From Phaeobacter piscinae (GTDB lineage: Bacteria > Pseudomonadota > Alphaproteobacteria > Rhodobacterales > Rhodobacteraceae), in NCBI RefSeq assembly GCF_002407245.1, contig NZ_CP010681.1, forward strand, positions 3,423,001 through 3,487,000: a stretch of 64,000 nucleotides of DNA, given 5' to 3'. Both the position numbers and the translations under genes were made by a program. Below the pieces are notes generated by a model. The model did not search any database. It was not told where the DNA came from and saw only the letters and a list, made by a program, of their open reading frames with translations. Below are positions 7,704 through 15,302 of the stretch, piece by piece (the stretch's first letter is position 1; every line of letters starts with the position of its first letter).

Positions 7704-10700
7704 ATGACCGCAATCCGTTTGGCCGAAGATCACTGGGCCGCCGTCCTGCACGACCACTGGGGCATCCGTGCCGAATTGTCCCGGTTGGACGGAGAATATG
7801 ACCTTAACTATCGCGCACTTACGTCTGACGGCCGGGGCTATATCCTGAAAGCCATGCGCCCCGGCTGTGCCTCCGATCTTGTCGATATGCAAATCGCGGC
7901 ACTGGCGCATATCCACAAAACTGATCCTGGTCTGCCGGTCCCCCGCATCGTTGCGGCAACCACCGGAGAGCTGTGCCTCAGTCTCCAGGATGATACCGGC
8001 GAAAACCGGCTGGTGTGGGTGCAAACCCTGCTGCCCGGCCGCTGCTATGCCAAAAGCGCGCCAAAATCCGCAGATCTGATTCGCGAGGTCGGCGCGACCC
8101 TTGCCGGAACCACCCACGCGCTCAAAGAATTTGCGCATCCCGCCTTGGAGCGTAGCTTCAAATGGGATTTGATGACCGCAGACTGGATCAAGGATGACAT
8201 AACCTGCATCACGGATAGCCGCAGGCAGCAAGTGATTGCGGAGATCTGCGCCGATTTTGCATCCCTGAAACCGCGGCTCAATGCTCTGCCAAAACAAGCG
8301 ATCCACAATGATGCAAATGACTACAACATTCTGGTCACTGGTGCACTGTCGGAGCCACGCGCCGTCAGCGGCCTGATTGACCTTGGCGATATGTGTGCCG
8401 CACCGCGGATCTGTGATCTCGCCATTGCGGCTGCCTATATCGTGCTTGACCACCCCCAACCGCAGGGGGCGCTTGCGGCGCTGGTGTCGGGATATCACGC
8501 TATAACCCCGCTAACGACAGAAGAACTGGGTCTTCTCTGGCCGCTGCTGCGGATGCGGCTGGCCGTCAGTGTCGTCAACTCCACGTTGGAGGCTCAAGAC
8601 AATCCTGATGATCCCTATGTGACAATATCGCAAGAACCGGCGTGGCGGTTTCTGGACCAGCCGAGTGAACATCCCGCCCTGATCACAGCGCGGCTGCGGG
8701 CAACCTGCGGCCTGACGGTTGTCGATGGTGCAGACCGCGTATTGGCCTATTTAGAGACACATTCAGCTGATTTCGCCCCCCTGATGGGGCGGGATCTGGC
8801 GGATCTGCCAATGGGATCCCTCTCTGTCGAAGAGTCCACTTGGCCGCAGAACCCGTTTGACATGCCACTGGCCGAGGCCGCGGAGGTTGGACGTGAGTTT
8901 TCCGGCGAGGATGGCCGCGATTGGTGGCTTGGCTACTACGGCGAGCCCCGTCTGATCTACACTGCGCCAGCCTTCCGCAAGGGCGAGTATAAAGCCAGCG
9001 ATCGCCGGACCGTGCATCTAGCGGTGGATGTTTTCGCCCCCGCCGGACAACCGCTTCATGCCCCATTGGCAGGGGAAGTGCTGGTTGTTGAGGATCGCGC
9101 CAATCACCTGGACTACGGTGGTGTTGTAATCCTGAAACACCACACAGATAGCGGCGACGCGTTTTATACGCTCTATGGCCACCTTGATCCGGAGTGCTGC
9201 ACGCGTCTGTCTGTTGGCGACAAAATCGCCAAGGGCGCACCATTTTGCAAGCTCGGCACGGCTGACCAAAACGGGGGATGGGCGCCGCATGTTCATTTCC
9301 AGCTTGCCCTGTCAACAGAAGGCATCGAAGCTGACTGGCCCGGGGTTGCGGACCCGGACGACCTCGCACTCTGGACCGCGCTCTGCCCCAATCCGGCGCC
9401 ACTCCTGAACCTGCCTGCCGCTCAAGTGAGCTATCAACCAACCGATAGAGCAACGGTTCTGGCCGGGCGGCGTGCTCATTTTGGTGGCAACCTCAGCCTG
9501 ACATACAGCGACCCGGTGATGTTGTTGCGCGGCTGGAAGCATCATTTGTTCGACGAATGGGGACGCCCCTATCTGGACGCCTATAACAATGTCCCGCATG
9601 TCGGACATGCCCATCCGCGCATTCAGGCGGTCGCAGCCGACCAGCTGAAACGGATGAACTCCAACACCCGCTATCTGCATCCGGCACAGACTGCTTTTGC
9701 TGACAAAATACTGTCCAAAATGCCGGATCATCTGGAGGTCTGCTTCTTCGTCAACTCAGGCACCGAAGCAAATGAGCTGGCCCTGCGACTGGCCCGGGCG
9801 CACACCAACGCCAAGGGGATGGTGACCCCCGACCACGGCTACCACGGCAATACAACCGGTGTCATCGACATCTCGGCCTATAAGTTCAATGCCAAGGGCG
9901 GGGTTGGCCCCTCCGATTGGGTTGAGCTGGTGGAGGTCGCGGATGACTATCGCGGCACCTACCGTCGTGATGATCCGCAGCGTGCGCAGAAATACGCTGA
10001 TCTGGTTGATCCCGCCATTACGAAGCTACAGGCCAGCGGCCACGGTGTTGCTGGTTTCATCGCCGAAACCTTCCCCTCGGTGGGCGGGCAGATCATCCCG
10101 CCCAAGGGGTATCTGCCAGCAGTCTATGAGAAAATCAGGGCTGCAGGCGGGATTTGTATCGCCGATGAGGTGCAAACCGGGCTTGGGCGCTTGGGTGATT
10201 ATTACTTCGGCTTTGAACACCAGGGGGCTGCACCGGATATCGTTGTTCTGGGCAAACCGATTGGCAATGGCCATCCGCTTGGCGTCCTCGTCACCACCCG
10301 CGCCATCGCCGATAGCTTTGCCCAGGGGCCGGAGTTTTTCTCGACCTTTGGTGGCTCCACCCTGTCCTGCCGCATCGGTAACGAAGTGTTGAATATTGTC
10401 GACGACGAAGGATTGCAGGAAAACGCCCGCCAGCGCGGGGCAGATCTGATCACCGGTCTGCGTAACCTGCAGTCGCGCCATCAGGCAATCGGTGATGTTC
10501 GGGGTATGGGGCTTTTTGTCGGGGTCGAGCTGATCCGCGCTGACGGATCAGAGGCCTCCGAGATCTGCGCCTATGTCAAAAACCGGATGCGGGACCACCG
10601 CATCTTGATCGGCAGCGAAGGCCCAAGCGATAATATCCTGAAAATCCGCCCGCCGCTGACGATAGATGCAGAGGGGATTGAGATGATCCTGAAAACAATG

Positions 10701-10733
10701 GACCGCATCCTATCAGAGCTGTCTGAAAACTAG
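7704..10733 (+). CDS. Fusion of APH-type kinase, M23-like domain and class III PLP enzyme (predicted amino-alcohol kinase/phospho-lyase)
   Basis: This 1009 aa protein has three recognisable domains. Residues about 1-340 are an aminoglycoside-phosphotransferase-type kinase with the catalytic AIHNDANDYNILV near 198-210 and the metal site GLIDLGD. Residues about 430-545 are a peptidase M23/LytM-like barrel with HLAVD and HVH zinc ligands. Residues about 595-1009 are a class III aminotransferase with IADEVQTGLGR and PLP Lys851 (VLGKPIGNG). The PLP domain resembles AGXT2L1/AGXT2L2, which are phospho-lyases of phosphoethanolamine and phosphohydroxylysine. In mammals hydroxylysine is phosphorylated by an APH-fold kinase first. 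A one-chain kinase plus phospho-lyase is therefore inferred; the role of the M23-like domain is unknown. Confidence 0.85.
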   Translation: MTAIRLAEDHWAAVLHDHWGIRAELSRLDGEYDLNYRALTSDGRGYILKAMRPGCASDLVDMQIAALAHIHKTDPGLPVPRIVAATTGELCLSLQDDTGENRLVWVQTLLPGRCYAKSAPKSADLIREVGATLAGTTHALKEFAHPALERSFKWDLMTADWIKDDITCITDSRRQQVIAEICADFASLKPRLNALPKQAIHNDANDYNILVTGALSEPRAVSGLIDLGDMCAAPRICDLAIAAAYIVLDHPQPQGALAALVSGYHAITPLTTEELGLLWPLLRMRLAVSVVNSTLEAQDNPDDPYVTISQEPAWRFLDQPSEHPALITARLRATCGLTVVDGADRVLAYLETHSADFAPLMGRDLADLPMGSLSVEESTWPQNPFDMPLAEAAEVGREFSGEDGRDWWLGYYGEPRLIYTAPAFRKGEYKASDRRTVHLAVDVFAPAGQPLHAPLAGEVLVVEDRANHLDYGGVVILKHHTDSGDAFYTLYGHLDPECCTRLSVGDKIAKGAPFCKLGTADQNGGWAPHVHFQLALSTEGIEADWPGVADPDDLALWTALCPNPAPLLNLPAAQVSYQPTDRATVLAGRRAHFGGNLSLTYSDPVMLLRGWKHHLFDEWGRPYLDAYNNVPHVGHAHPRIQAVAADQLKRMNSNTRYLHPAQTAFADKILSKMPDHLEVCFFVNSGTEANELALRLARAHTNAKGMVTPDHGYHGNTTGVIDISAYKFNAKGGVGPSDWVELVEVADDYRGTYRRDDPQRAQKYADLVDPAITKLQASGHGVAGFIAETFPSVGGQIIPPKGYLPAVYEKIRAAGGICIADEVQTGLGRLGDYYFGFEHQGAAPDIVVLGKPIGNGHPLGVLVTTRAIADSFAQGPEFFSTFGGSTLSCRIGNEVLNIVDDEGLQENARQRGADLITGLRNLQSRHQAIGDVRGMGLFVGVELIRADGSEASEICAYVKNRMRDHRILIGSEGPSDNILKIRPPLTIDAEGIEMILKTMDRILSELSEN

Positions 10734-10746
10734 GTCACGCGCAGAC

Positions 10747-10768
10747 GGCATCGGCCTGTTCCGATGCC
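10747..10768 (+). terminator. Hairpin after the fusion gene
   Basis: GGCATCGG and CCGATGCC pair perfectly around 6 bases, 11 bases after the stop codon. No T run follows, so it may serve as a 3' end protector or a Rho-dependent end rather than a full intrinsic terminator. Confidence 0.4.
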
Positions 10769-10781
10769 ATCAGTTGCCACG

Positions 10782-10810
10782 AAAAAAGGCGGTGGAAATC
10801 CACCGCCTTT
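10782..10810 (-). terminator. Intrinsic terminator between convergent genes
   Basis: AAAGGCGGTGG (10785-10795) pairs with CCACCGCCTTT (10800-10810) around a 4-base loop. The A run at 10782-10787 gives a U run on the minus strand, so it ends the transcript of the small membrane protein; it may also work from the other side. Confidence 0.85.
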
Positions 10811-10832
10811 CTTAACGTTCTGAGACAAGCAA

Positions 10833-11015
10833 TTAGTTGCTTGCAACAGCCGCGCCGACAACAACCAGCAGCAGCAGCGGCAGAAGGATGCCGCTGGAGG
10901 AGCTTTCGGTCTGCTCAACAATAACCGGCGCCTCAACGATCGGCTCAGCCAAGTTGCCCGCGGAAGCGGTCGAAGCAGCAGCAGTCAGAGCAGCAGCGAT
11001 AACGAGTTTTTTCAT
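10833..11015 (-). CDS. Small exported membrane protein, 60 aa
   Basis: The ATG at 11013-11015 follows an excellent Shine-Dalgarno (GGAGG, 6 bases away), which decides this start over the longer frame. The product has a cleavable signal peptide (MKKLVIAAALTAAASTASAG), a short acidic spacer (EPIVEAPVIVEQTE), a serine run SSSS-G, then a C-terminal hydrophobic helix ending in ASN. Similar small proteins with a serine-glycine run before a terminal helix are common in roseobacters. The function is unknown. It has its own terminator and is probably monocistronic. Confidence 0.8.
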   Translation of the reverse strand: MKKLVIAAALTAAASTASAGNLAEPIVEAPVIVEQTESSSSGILLPLLLLVVVGAAVASN

Positions 11016-11156
11016 GTTAACCTCCAAAAATATGCGCAGTTCAGTCCACCTGAACCACGCGCCCAAGACTTACCTCGTGATATTTTTCTAATCAGCAAAA
11101 TCCCGGCATTGCAATTGCTTGTTGCATGATTCGGCCCCCGGAACGAGCCAATGTCG

Positions 11157-11798
11157 TCAAATTAGCAACACTTGAGTGCCCACTTTCGTCAGTCCAAATA
11201 GCTCTGAAATATGCTCATTATAAAGGCCGATACAGCCATTGGACGACTTACGTCCGATCTTGCGTGTGTCGTGGGTTCCGTGAATTCGGTAATACTTCCA
11301 GCTGAGATACAAAGCGTGGGTTCCGAGCGGATTGTCTGGTCCCGGCGGAATATAGGCCGGCCATTCTGGATTGCGTTTAAGCATATTTGGAGTCGGTGCC
11401 CAGCCGGGCCCATCAACCTTGCGGATGATCTTCGTTCGGCCGCGCCGCGTCAGATCATCCGAAAGCGGTACCGAAGATGGGAACAGCTTATAGACGCTTT
11501 GATCCTCGGACCAAAAATGCAGGGCACGGCTGTCGATGTCTACCAACACCGCACCATTGCGCAGGCTGTCGAAATAGGGGCGCCAGTCCTTGGAGCGGAA
11601 AGCGGAAATATTGCGCTGCACTGGCGGTTCGGGCTCAGGCGGTGGGCGCAGGGGGTCAAACCCCTCCGCGACGGTATCCGCTGCATCCTGAGCCCAGCCT
11701 GTGCTGGCAACACCACCACCAACCAGCGAGGCGCCGGCAAACGCGGAACCGGCAATAAACTGCCGTCTTGAGAGAGGATCGAAGGGGCTGCGGGTCAT
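11157..11798 (-). CDS. L,D-transpeptidase (YkuD domain), Tat-exported
   Basis: The start at 11798 gives a 213 aa protein with a twin-arginine signal (SRRQFIAGSAFAGASL). The YkuD domain follows from about residue 75. Its catalytic site is HGTHDTRKIGRKSSNGCIGLYN, where the usual SHGC-R becomes SNGC-G; the cysteine and the upstream His remain. L,D-transpeptidases make 3-3 crosslinks in peptidoglycan or attach proteins to it, acting in the periplasm. A proline-rich spacer (PPPEPEPPV) separates signal and domain. It is divergent from a CAP-domain lipoprotein gene, and a second L,D-transpeptidase lies 0.8 kb away. Confidence 0.88.
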   Translation of the reverse strand: MTRSPFDPLSRRQFIAGSAFAGASLVGGGVASTGWAQDAADTVAEGFDPLRPPPEPEPPVQRNISAFRSKDWRPYFDSLRNGAVLVDIDSRALHFWSEDQSVYKLFPSSVPLSDDLTRRGRTKIIRKVDGPGWAPTPNMLKRNPEWPAYIPPGPDNPLGTHALYLSWKYYRIHGTHDTRKIGRKSSNGCIGLYNEHISELFGLTKVGTQVLLI

Positions 11799-11822
11799 GA
11801 CTTTTCCAAACTGCGGAGATAT

Positions 11823-11856
11823 GCATTCGTTATGCCGTATCTTATGGCGCGAATGC
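11823..11856. promoter_or_regulatory. Interrupted palindrome in the divergent intergenic region
   Basis: GCATTCG (11823-11829) pairs with CGAATGC (11850-11856), and an inner GCC/GGC lies at 11834-11836 and 11846-11848. It sits 25 bases upstream of the L,D-transpeptidase start and upstream of the CAP lipoprotein, so it could be a shared operator. Confidence 0.35.
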
Positions 11857-11965
11857 CTCAGTCGCAAATCAAACAATCCGGCGATGATCAATTCACCGCT
11901 GACAGGTTTGCGCCTATGTCACAGCCGGGGTATTGGAGCAGCCAGCAAATGAAGCAAGGTGTAGT

Positions 11966-12457
11966 ATGACACGTGTATTTCTGATCCTTATCGCCGGGCT
12001 GATGACCCTCGTCGCAGCCTGTGCCCCTGCTCCTGATGGCAGCACAGGCGGCAACGTGTACCGGATCCGTAACGCCGACAAGGTACAGCTGCGGATGCTC
12101 GACTCGGTCAATGCCCTCCGCGAGGCGGCAGGTCGCCCCACTGTCCAGCTGAACCCGCAACTGACCGCTGCGGCGGCCACCCATTCACGCGATATGTCCG
12201 TGCAGAACCGTCCCTGGCATTTTGGCTCCGATGGCTCGTCGCCGCTGGACCGTGTAGCCCGAGCAGGCTTCACCGGCACCATGATTGGCGAGACGATTTC
12301 GGAAACCTATGAATCCGAGCTGCAGACATTGACGGCCTGGATGGAACAGCCCGCGACCCGGTCTGTCATTATGGACCCCAAAGCGCGCACGATGGGCTTT
12401 TCCTGGTTTCAGGAATCCAACGGCAAGATCTGGTGGACCCTGGTGATGGGCAGCTGA
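11966..12457 (+). CDS. CAP-domain (SCP/PR-1-like) lipoprotein
   Basis: The ATG at 11966 follows an AAGGTG site and gives a 163 aa precursor with a lipoprotein signal ending LVAAC, so Cys19 or so would be lipidated. The rest is a compact CAP domain: LDSVNALREAAGRPTVQLNPQLTAAAATHSRDM is the hallmark first helix, seen here as NALREAAGRP and ATHSRDMS, followed by GETISE and ATRSVIMDPKARTMGFSW. Bacterial CAP proteins are envelope proteins of mostly unknown role. Its neighbours on both sides are L,D-transpeptidases, which suggests cell-wall work. Confidence 0.85.
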   Translation: MTRVFLILIAGLMTLVAACAPAPDGSTGGNVYRIRNADKVQLRMLDSVNALREAAGRPTVQLNPQLTAAAATHSRDMSVQNRPWHFGSDGSSPLDRVARAGFTGTMIGETISETYESELQTLTAWMEQPATRSVIMDPKARTMGFSWFQESNGKIWWTLVMGS

Positions 12458-12487
12458 TCCAGCGCTTTCGCCTAAAACCAAAAATGA

Positions 12488-12525
12488 AATAGGCCCGATC
12501 TGCCATTCCGGCAATCGGGCCTATT
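12488..12525. terminator. Bidirectional intrinsic terminator
   Basis: AATAGGCCCGAT (12488-12499) pairs perfectly with ATCGGGCCTATT (12514-12525), with an inner TGCC/GGCA stem. It lies between the convergent CAP lipoprotein and L,D-transpeptidase genes, with A- and T-rich flanks on both sides. Confidence 0.88.
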
Positions 12526-12569
12526 CTATTGAGCTGCAACCTGCGGTGATGGACATGCTGTCCACGCGG

Positions 12570-13088
12570 TTACGGGCGTAGGGTGATCACCGTACCATCG
12601 CGAACCATCGCGTAGATCTCTTCAATCTCATCATTGGTGACGGCAATACAGCCCGCGGTCCAGTCGTCCACGCGCGCCGCGCGCTTGCGCTCTTTTGCAA
12701 TGTTAGGCTCACCGTGGATGAAAATCTCACCCCCCGGTTTTTTACCCATCGCCGCAGCTTTGGCCCGGTCCTGCGCGTTGGGATAGGAAATCCCGATCGA
12801 CAGGTGATAGCGGCTATTGGGATTGCGCCGGTCAATCAGATAGGTGCCTTCGGGTGTTTTACCGTCCCCTTCGATTTGCTTGTGACCAAGCGGGGCAAAG
12901 CCCAGCTCCATATCATATTCGCGCAGAATATCCTCATGATGAAGAAGATAGACCTTACGCGCGCCCTTGTTCACGACGACCGAGGTGACCTCGGGCCCGT
13001 TATAGCTGCGAAATTTGCTTGGGCCGGAGCTGCACCCTGCCAGCCCAAGGGCCGCCGCAGCGCCCAGTCCGAATGTACGTCTGTCCAT
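12570..13088 (-). CDS. L,D-transpeptidase, YafK/ErfK-like lipoprotein
   Basis: The start at 13088 gives 172 aa with a short signal holding both a twin arginine (MDRRTFGLGAAAA) and a lipobox (LGLAGC). The catalytic domain has the motif pattern of the YafK branch: DGKTPEGTYLIDRRNPNSRYH, IFIHGEP, and DDWTAGCIAVTNDEIEEI, where the Cys of TAGC is the nucleophile. It probably acts on peptidoglycan from the inner face of a membrane. The longer frame to 13199 lacks a signal and is not preferred. It is separated from the sodium channel gene by about 60 bases. Confidence 0.88.
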   Translation of the reverse strand: MDRRTFGLGAAAALGLAGCSSGPSKFRSYNGPEVTSVVVNKGARKVYLLHHEDILREYDMELGFAPLGHKQIEGDGKTPEGTYLIDRRNPNSRYHLSIGISYPNAQDRAKAAAMGKKPGGEIFIHGEPNIAKERKRAARVDDWTAGCIAVTNDEIEEIYAMVRDGTVITLRP

Positions 13089-13152
13089 TATATTAGGTCT
13101 CTGCCTGATTTGCCTCAATTTCCAACTACTATCTTCGTCGGGAAAAACAAAA

Positions 13153-13971
13153 TCACTTCTTCTCGTGCGGCGGCTGCAAGGCCGCGATTTGCTGCTCAAT
13201 GGCCTCTAACCGGGCCAAAACCAGATCGCGGTAGGCATCGGTGCGTTCACCTTCTTCCTCGTGATGGGCATCCTGCATGGAATTCACGATCAGACCAACC
13301 AGCAGGTTCACAACCGCAAAGGTGGTCACCATGATAAATGGCACGAAGAAAGCCCAGGCGTAGGGGTAGATCTCCATCACCGGCCGCACGATCCCCATGG
13401 ACCAGCTTTCCAAGGTCATGATCTGGAACAGGGAATAGGCGCTTAGCGCGAGATTGCCGAACCAGTCAGGAAAACTCTCCGCAAAGAGCTTCGTCGCGAT
13501 AACTGACCCGATGTAGAAGATGATCGCCATCAGCAGGAACACCGATCCCATGCCCGGCAAAGCGGTGATAAACCCTTCGACCACGCGGCGCAGGCGCGGC
13601 GCGACGGAGATGACACGCAGCACCCGCAGGATACGCAGCGCCCGCAGCACCGAAATTCCCTGCGCACCAGGCAGAAAGGCGATGCTGACAATCACAAAGT
13701 CGAAGATGTTCCAGCCGCGCAGGAAAAACCGCAGCCGCTGCACCCAAAGTTTCGCCAGCAGCTCGACAACAAAAATCGCCAGGCACAGCTGATCAACGAA
13801 AAGGACAGCGGCCCCAAATCGGGACATGATCGTATCTGAGGTTTCCATCCCCAGCGTGATCGCATTGATCAGGATCACAGCCGTGATGAAGTTGCCAAAG
13901 CCATCGCTGGAAATAAGCGTCCCGAGCCGCTGGGTCAGGGATTGTTTTGCGCTGATGCTCACCGGTTTCAC
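13153..13971 (-). CDS. Voltage-gated sodium channel of the bacterial Nav (NaChBac-like) family
   Basis: This is a single-domain six-helix channel that would form a homotetramer in the inner membrane. S4 carries arginines at every third place (110, 113, 116, 119 in LRALRILRVLRV). The pore has the exact bacterial Nav selectivity filter TLESWS at 186-191. The C-terminus (about 237-265) is a charged coiled coil expected for tetramer assembly. The GTG at 13971 gives a GTGA overlap with the RNA methyltransferase upstream; another GTG at 13962 is also possible. Length is 272 aa, usual for the family. In other bacteria such channels link to motility, chemotaxis and pH homeostasis. Confidence 0.93.
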   Translation of the reverse strand: MKPVSISAKQSLTQRLGTLISSDGFGNFITAVILINAITLGMETSDTIMSRFGAAVLFVDQLCLAIFVVELLAKLWVQRLRFFLRGWNIFDFVIVSIAFLPGAQGISVLRALRILRVLRVISVAPRLRRVVEGFITALPGMGSVFLLMAIIFYIGSVIATKLFAESFPDWFGNLALSAYSLFQIMTLESWSMGIVRPVMEIYPYAWAFFVPFIMVTTFAVVNLLVGLIVNSMQDAHHEEEGERTDAYRDLVLARLEAIEQQIAALQPPHEKK

Positions 13972-15215
13972 CCCACGTAGGAAAAGCTGGCCGCCAGTTC
14001 GCAATGCGAAGACCAGCGGAATTGATCGACCACCTGTACCCAATCCAGACGGTAGCCGCCATCCGTCAGGATTTTGGCATCGCGGGCAAAGGTGACGGGA
14101 TTGCAGGACACATAGGCCACCCGCTTGGTCCGTGCGGCAACCAACTGCGTTACCTGTGCTTCGGCACCTGCACGGGGTGGATCGATCACGGCGACATCAA
14201 AAGCCGCGCCAAAAGGGTTCAGATCCTCTGCCAGAAGCGGATTGCGAAACAGATCACGGGTTTCGGTTGTGACCTTTTTTAGCCCCTTGGCCTGCCGCCA
14301 GCCGGCATCAAGCGCGCGCAGCATGCTGCCTTCACCCTCGACCGCGTGCACCTCTGCATGTTTCGCAAGTGGCAGGGTGAAGGTGCCGCAGCCAGCGAAT
14401 AGATCCACGATGCGTTTCGCACCGGCCACACAGTTCTCAACCGCCGCAAGAAGTGCGGCTTCGCCGTCGCGCGTCGCCTGCAAAAAGGCACCGGGCGGCG
14501 GGCAGACATGGGCCGGTCCAAACGGTTGGATTGGTGGCTGCTCCATACCGATCAGCTCATCCTCCCAGGTCAGACGTGCGATATGATGGGCATCAACAAC
14601 TTGAGCCAACGCAATACGCAAGGGACCGTCCAGCGGTTTGCCATTGGTCACCAGCACGTCCACACCAACCTCAGACAGGGTCACGGTCACCGAGAGCGGC
14701 GCCTTGCGACTGGCGCCAACCATGGCCAGTGCCTCAGCCATGGGGATGGCGGACAGCAGCTGCGGCGCCAGCAATTGGCAGTCGGGAATTTCCGTGATCA
14801 CCCCGGAGGCGCGCCCATGGAACCCGGCCATCGCGCCCTTTTTGGTGCGGCGCACGGACAAGGTGGCGCGGCGACGCGATTGTGGTGGTGAGGTGTGGAT
14901 CGGGCGGAACTCCGCCTCAAGCCCCTGTGCCGCCAGCGCATTACGAACGATGTCGACTTTCCAGTTCGCAACAAAATCATCTGTCGCATGTTGCAGCTGG
15001 CAACCACCGCAGGATTTATAGTGCCGACAGGGCGCCTGGACGCGCATCTCCGACGGGCTTTCGATGCGAATATCGCTAAGCTGGTGCCTGTCGCGAATAC
15101 CGCTGACGGTCTCTCCCGGCAGCGTGCGCGGTGCAAAAAGCGGGCCTTCGGCGACCCCGTCGCCCTGATGGCCCAGACGAATGATTGTGGCTGTGGTTCT
15201 AGCTGCATGTGTCAT
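13968..15215 (-). CDS. Class I SAM-dependent RNA methyltransferase, RlmD/RumA-like (23S rRNA or tRNA m5U)
   Basis: The start at 15215 (MTHAARTTATIIRLGHQGDGVA) begins the usual TRAM-like N-terminal domain. Four cysteines placed like the RumA iron-sulfur cluster are visible: Cys63, Cys69, Cys72 (CRHYKSCGGC) and Cys146 (IPDCQLL). The methyltransferase domain has IVDLFAGCGTFTLPLA, VIDPPRAGAE and the catalytic cysteine motif YVSCNPVTFARD. Family enzymes make 5-methyluridine in 23S rRNA (U1939 or U747). The 415 aa length fits. Which uridine is modified cannot be decided from sequence alone. It is translationally coupled to the sodium channel gene, an unexpected pairing. Confidence 0.9.
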   Translation of the reverse strand: MTHAARTTATIIRLGHQGDGVAEGPLFAPRTLPGETVSGIRDRHQLSDIRIESPSEMRVQAPCRHYKSCGGCQLQHATDDFVANWKVDIVRNALAAQGLEAEFRPIHTSPPQSRRRATLSVRRTKKGAMAGFHGRASGVITEIPDCQLLAPQLLSAIPMAEALAMVGASRKAPLSVTVTLSEVGVDVLVTNGKPLDGPLRIALAQVVDAHHIARLTWEDELIGMEQPPIQPFGPAHVCPPPGAFLQATRDGEAALLAAVENCVAGAKRIVDLFAGCGTFTLPLAKHAEVHAVEGEGSMLRALDAGWRQAKGLKKVTTETRDLFRNPLLAEDLNPFGAAFDVAVIDPPRAGAEAQVTQLVAARTKRVAYVSCNPVTFARDAKILTDGGYRLDWVQVVDQFRWSSHCELAASFSYVG

Positions 15216-15302
15216 GGGCGCTGCATACCCTGCGACCGCCGCATGCAAAAGAAAAATGCGCAGCCCTCGCGGGAACGACGGCTGCGGTGGGTCATACGGC
15301 GC

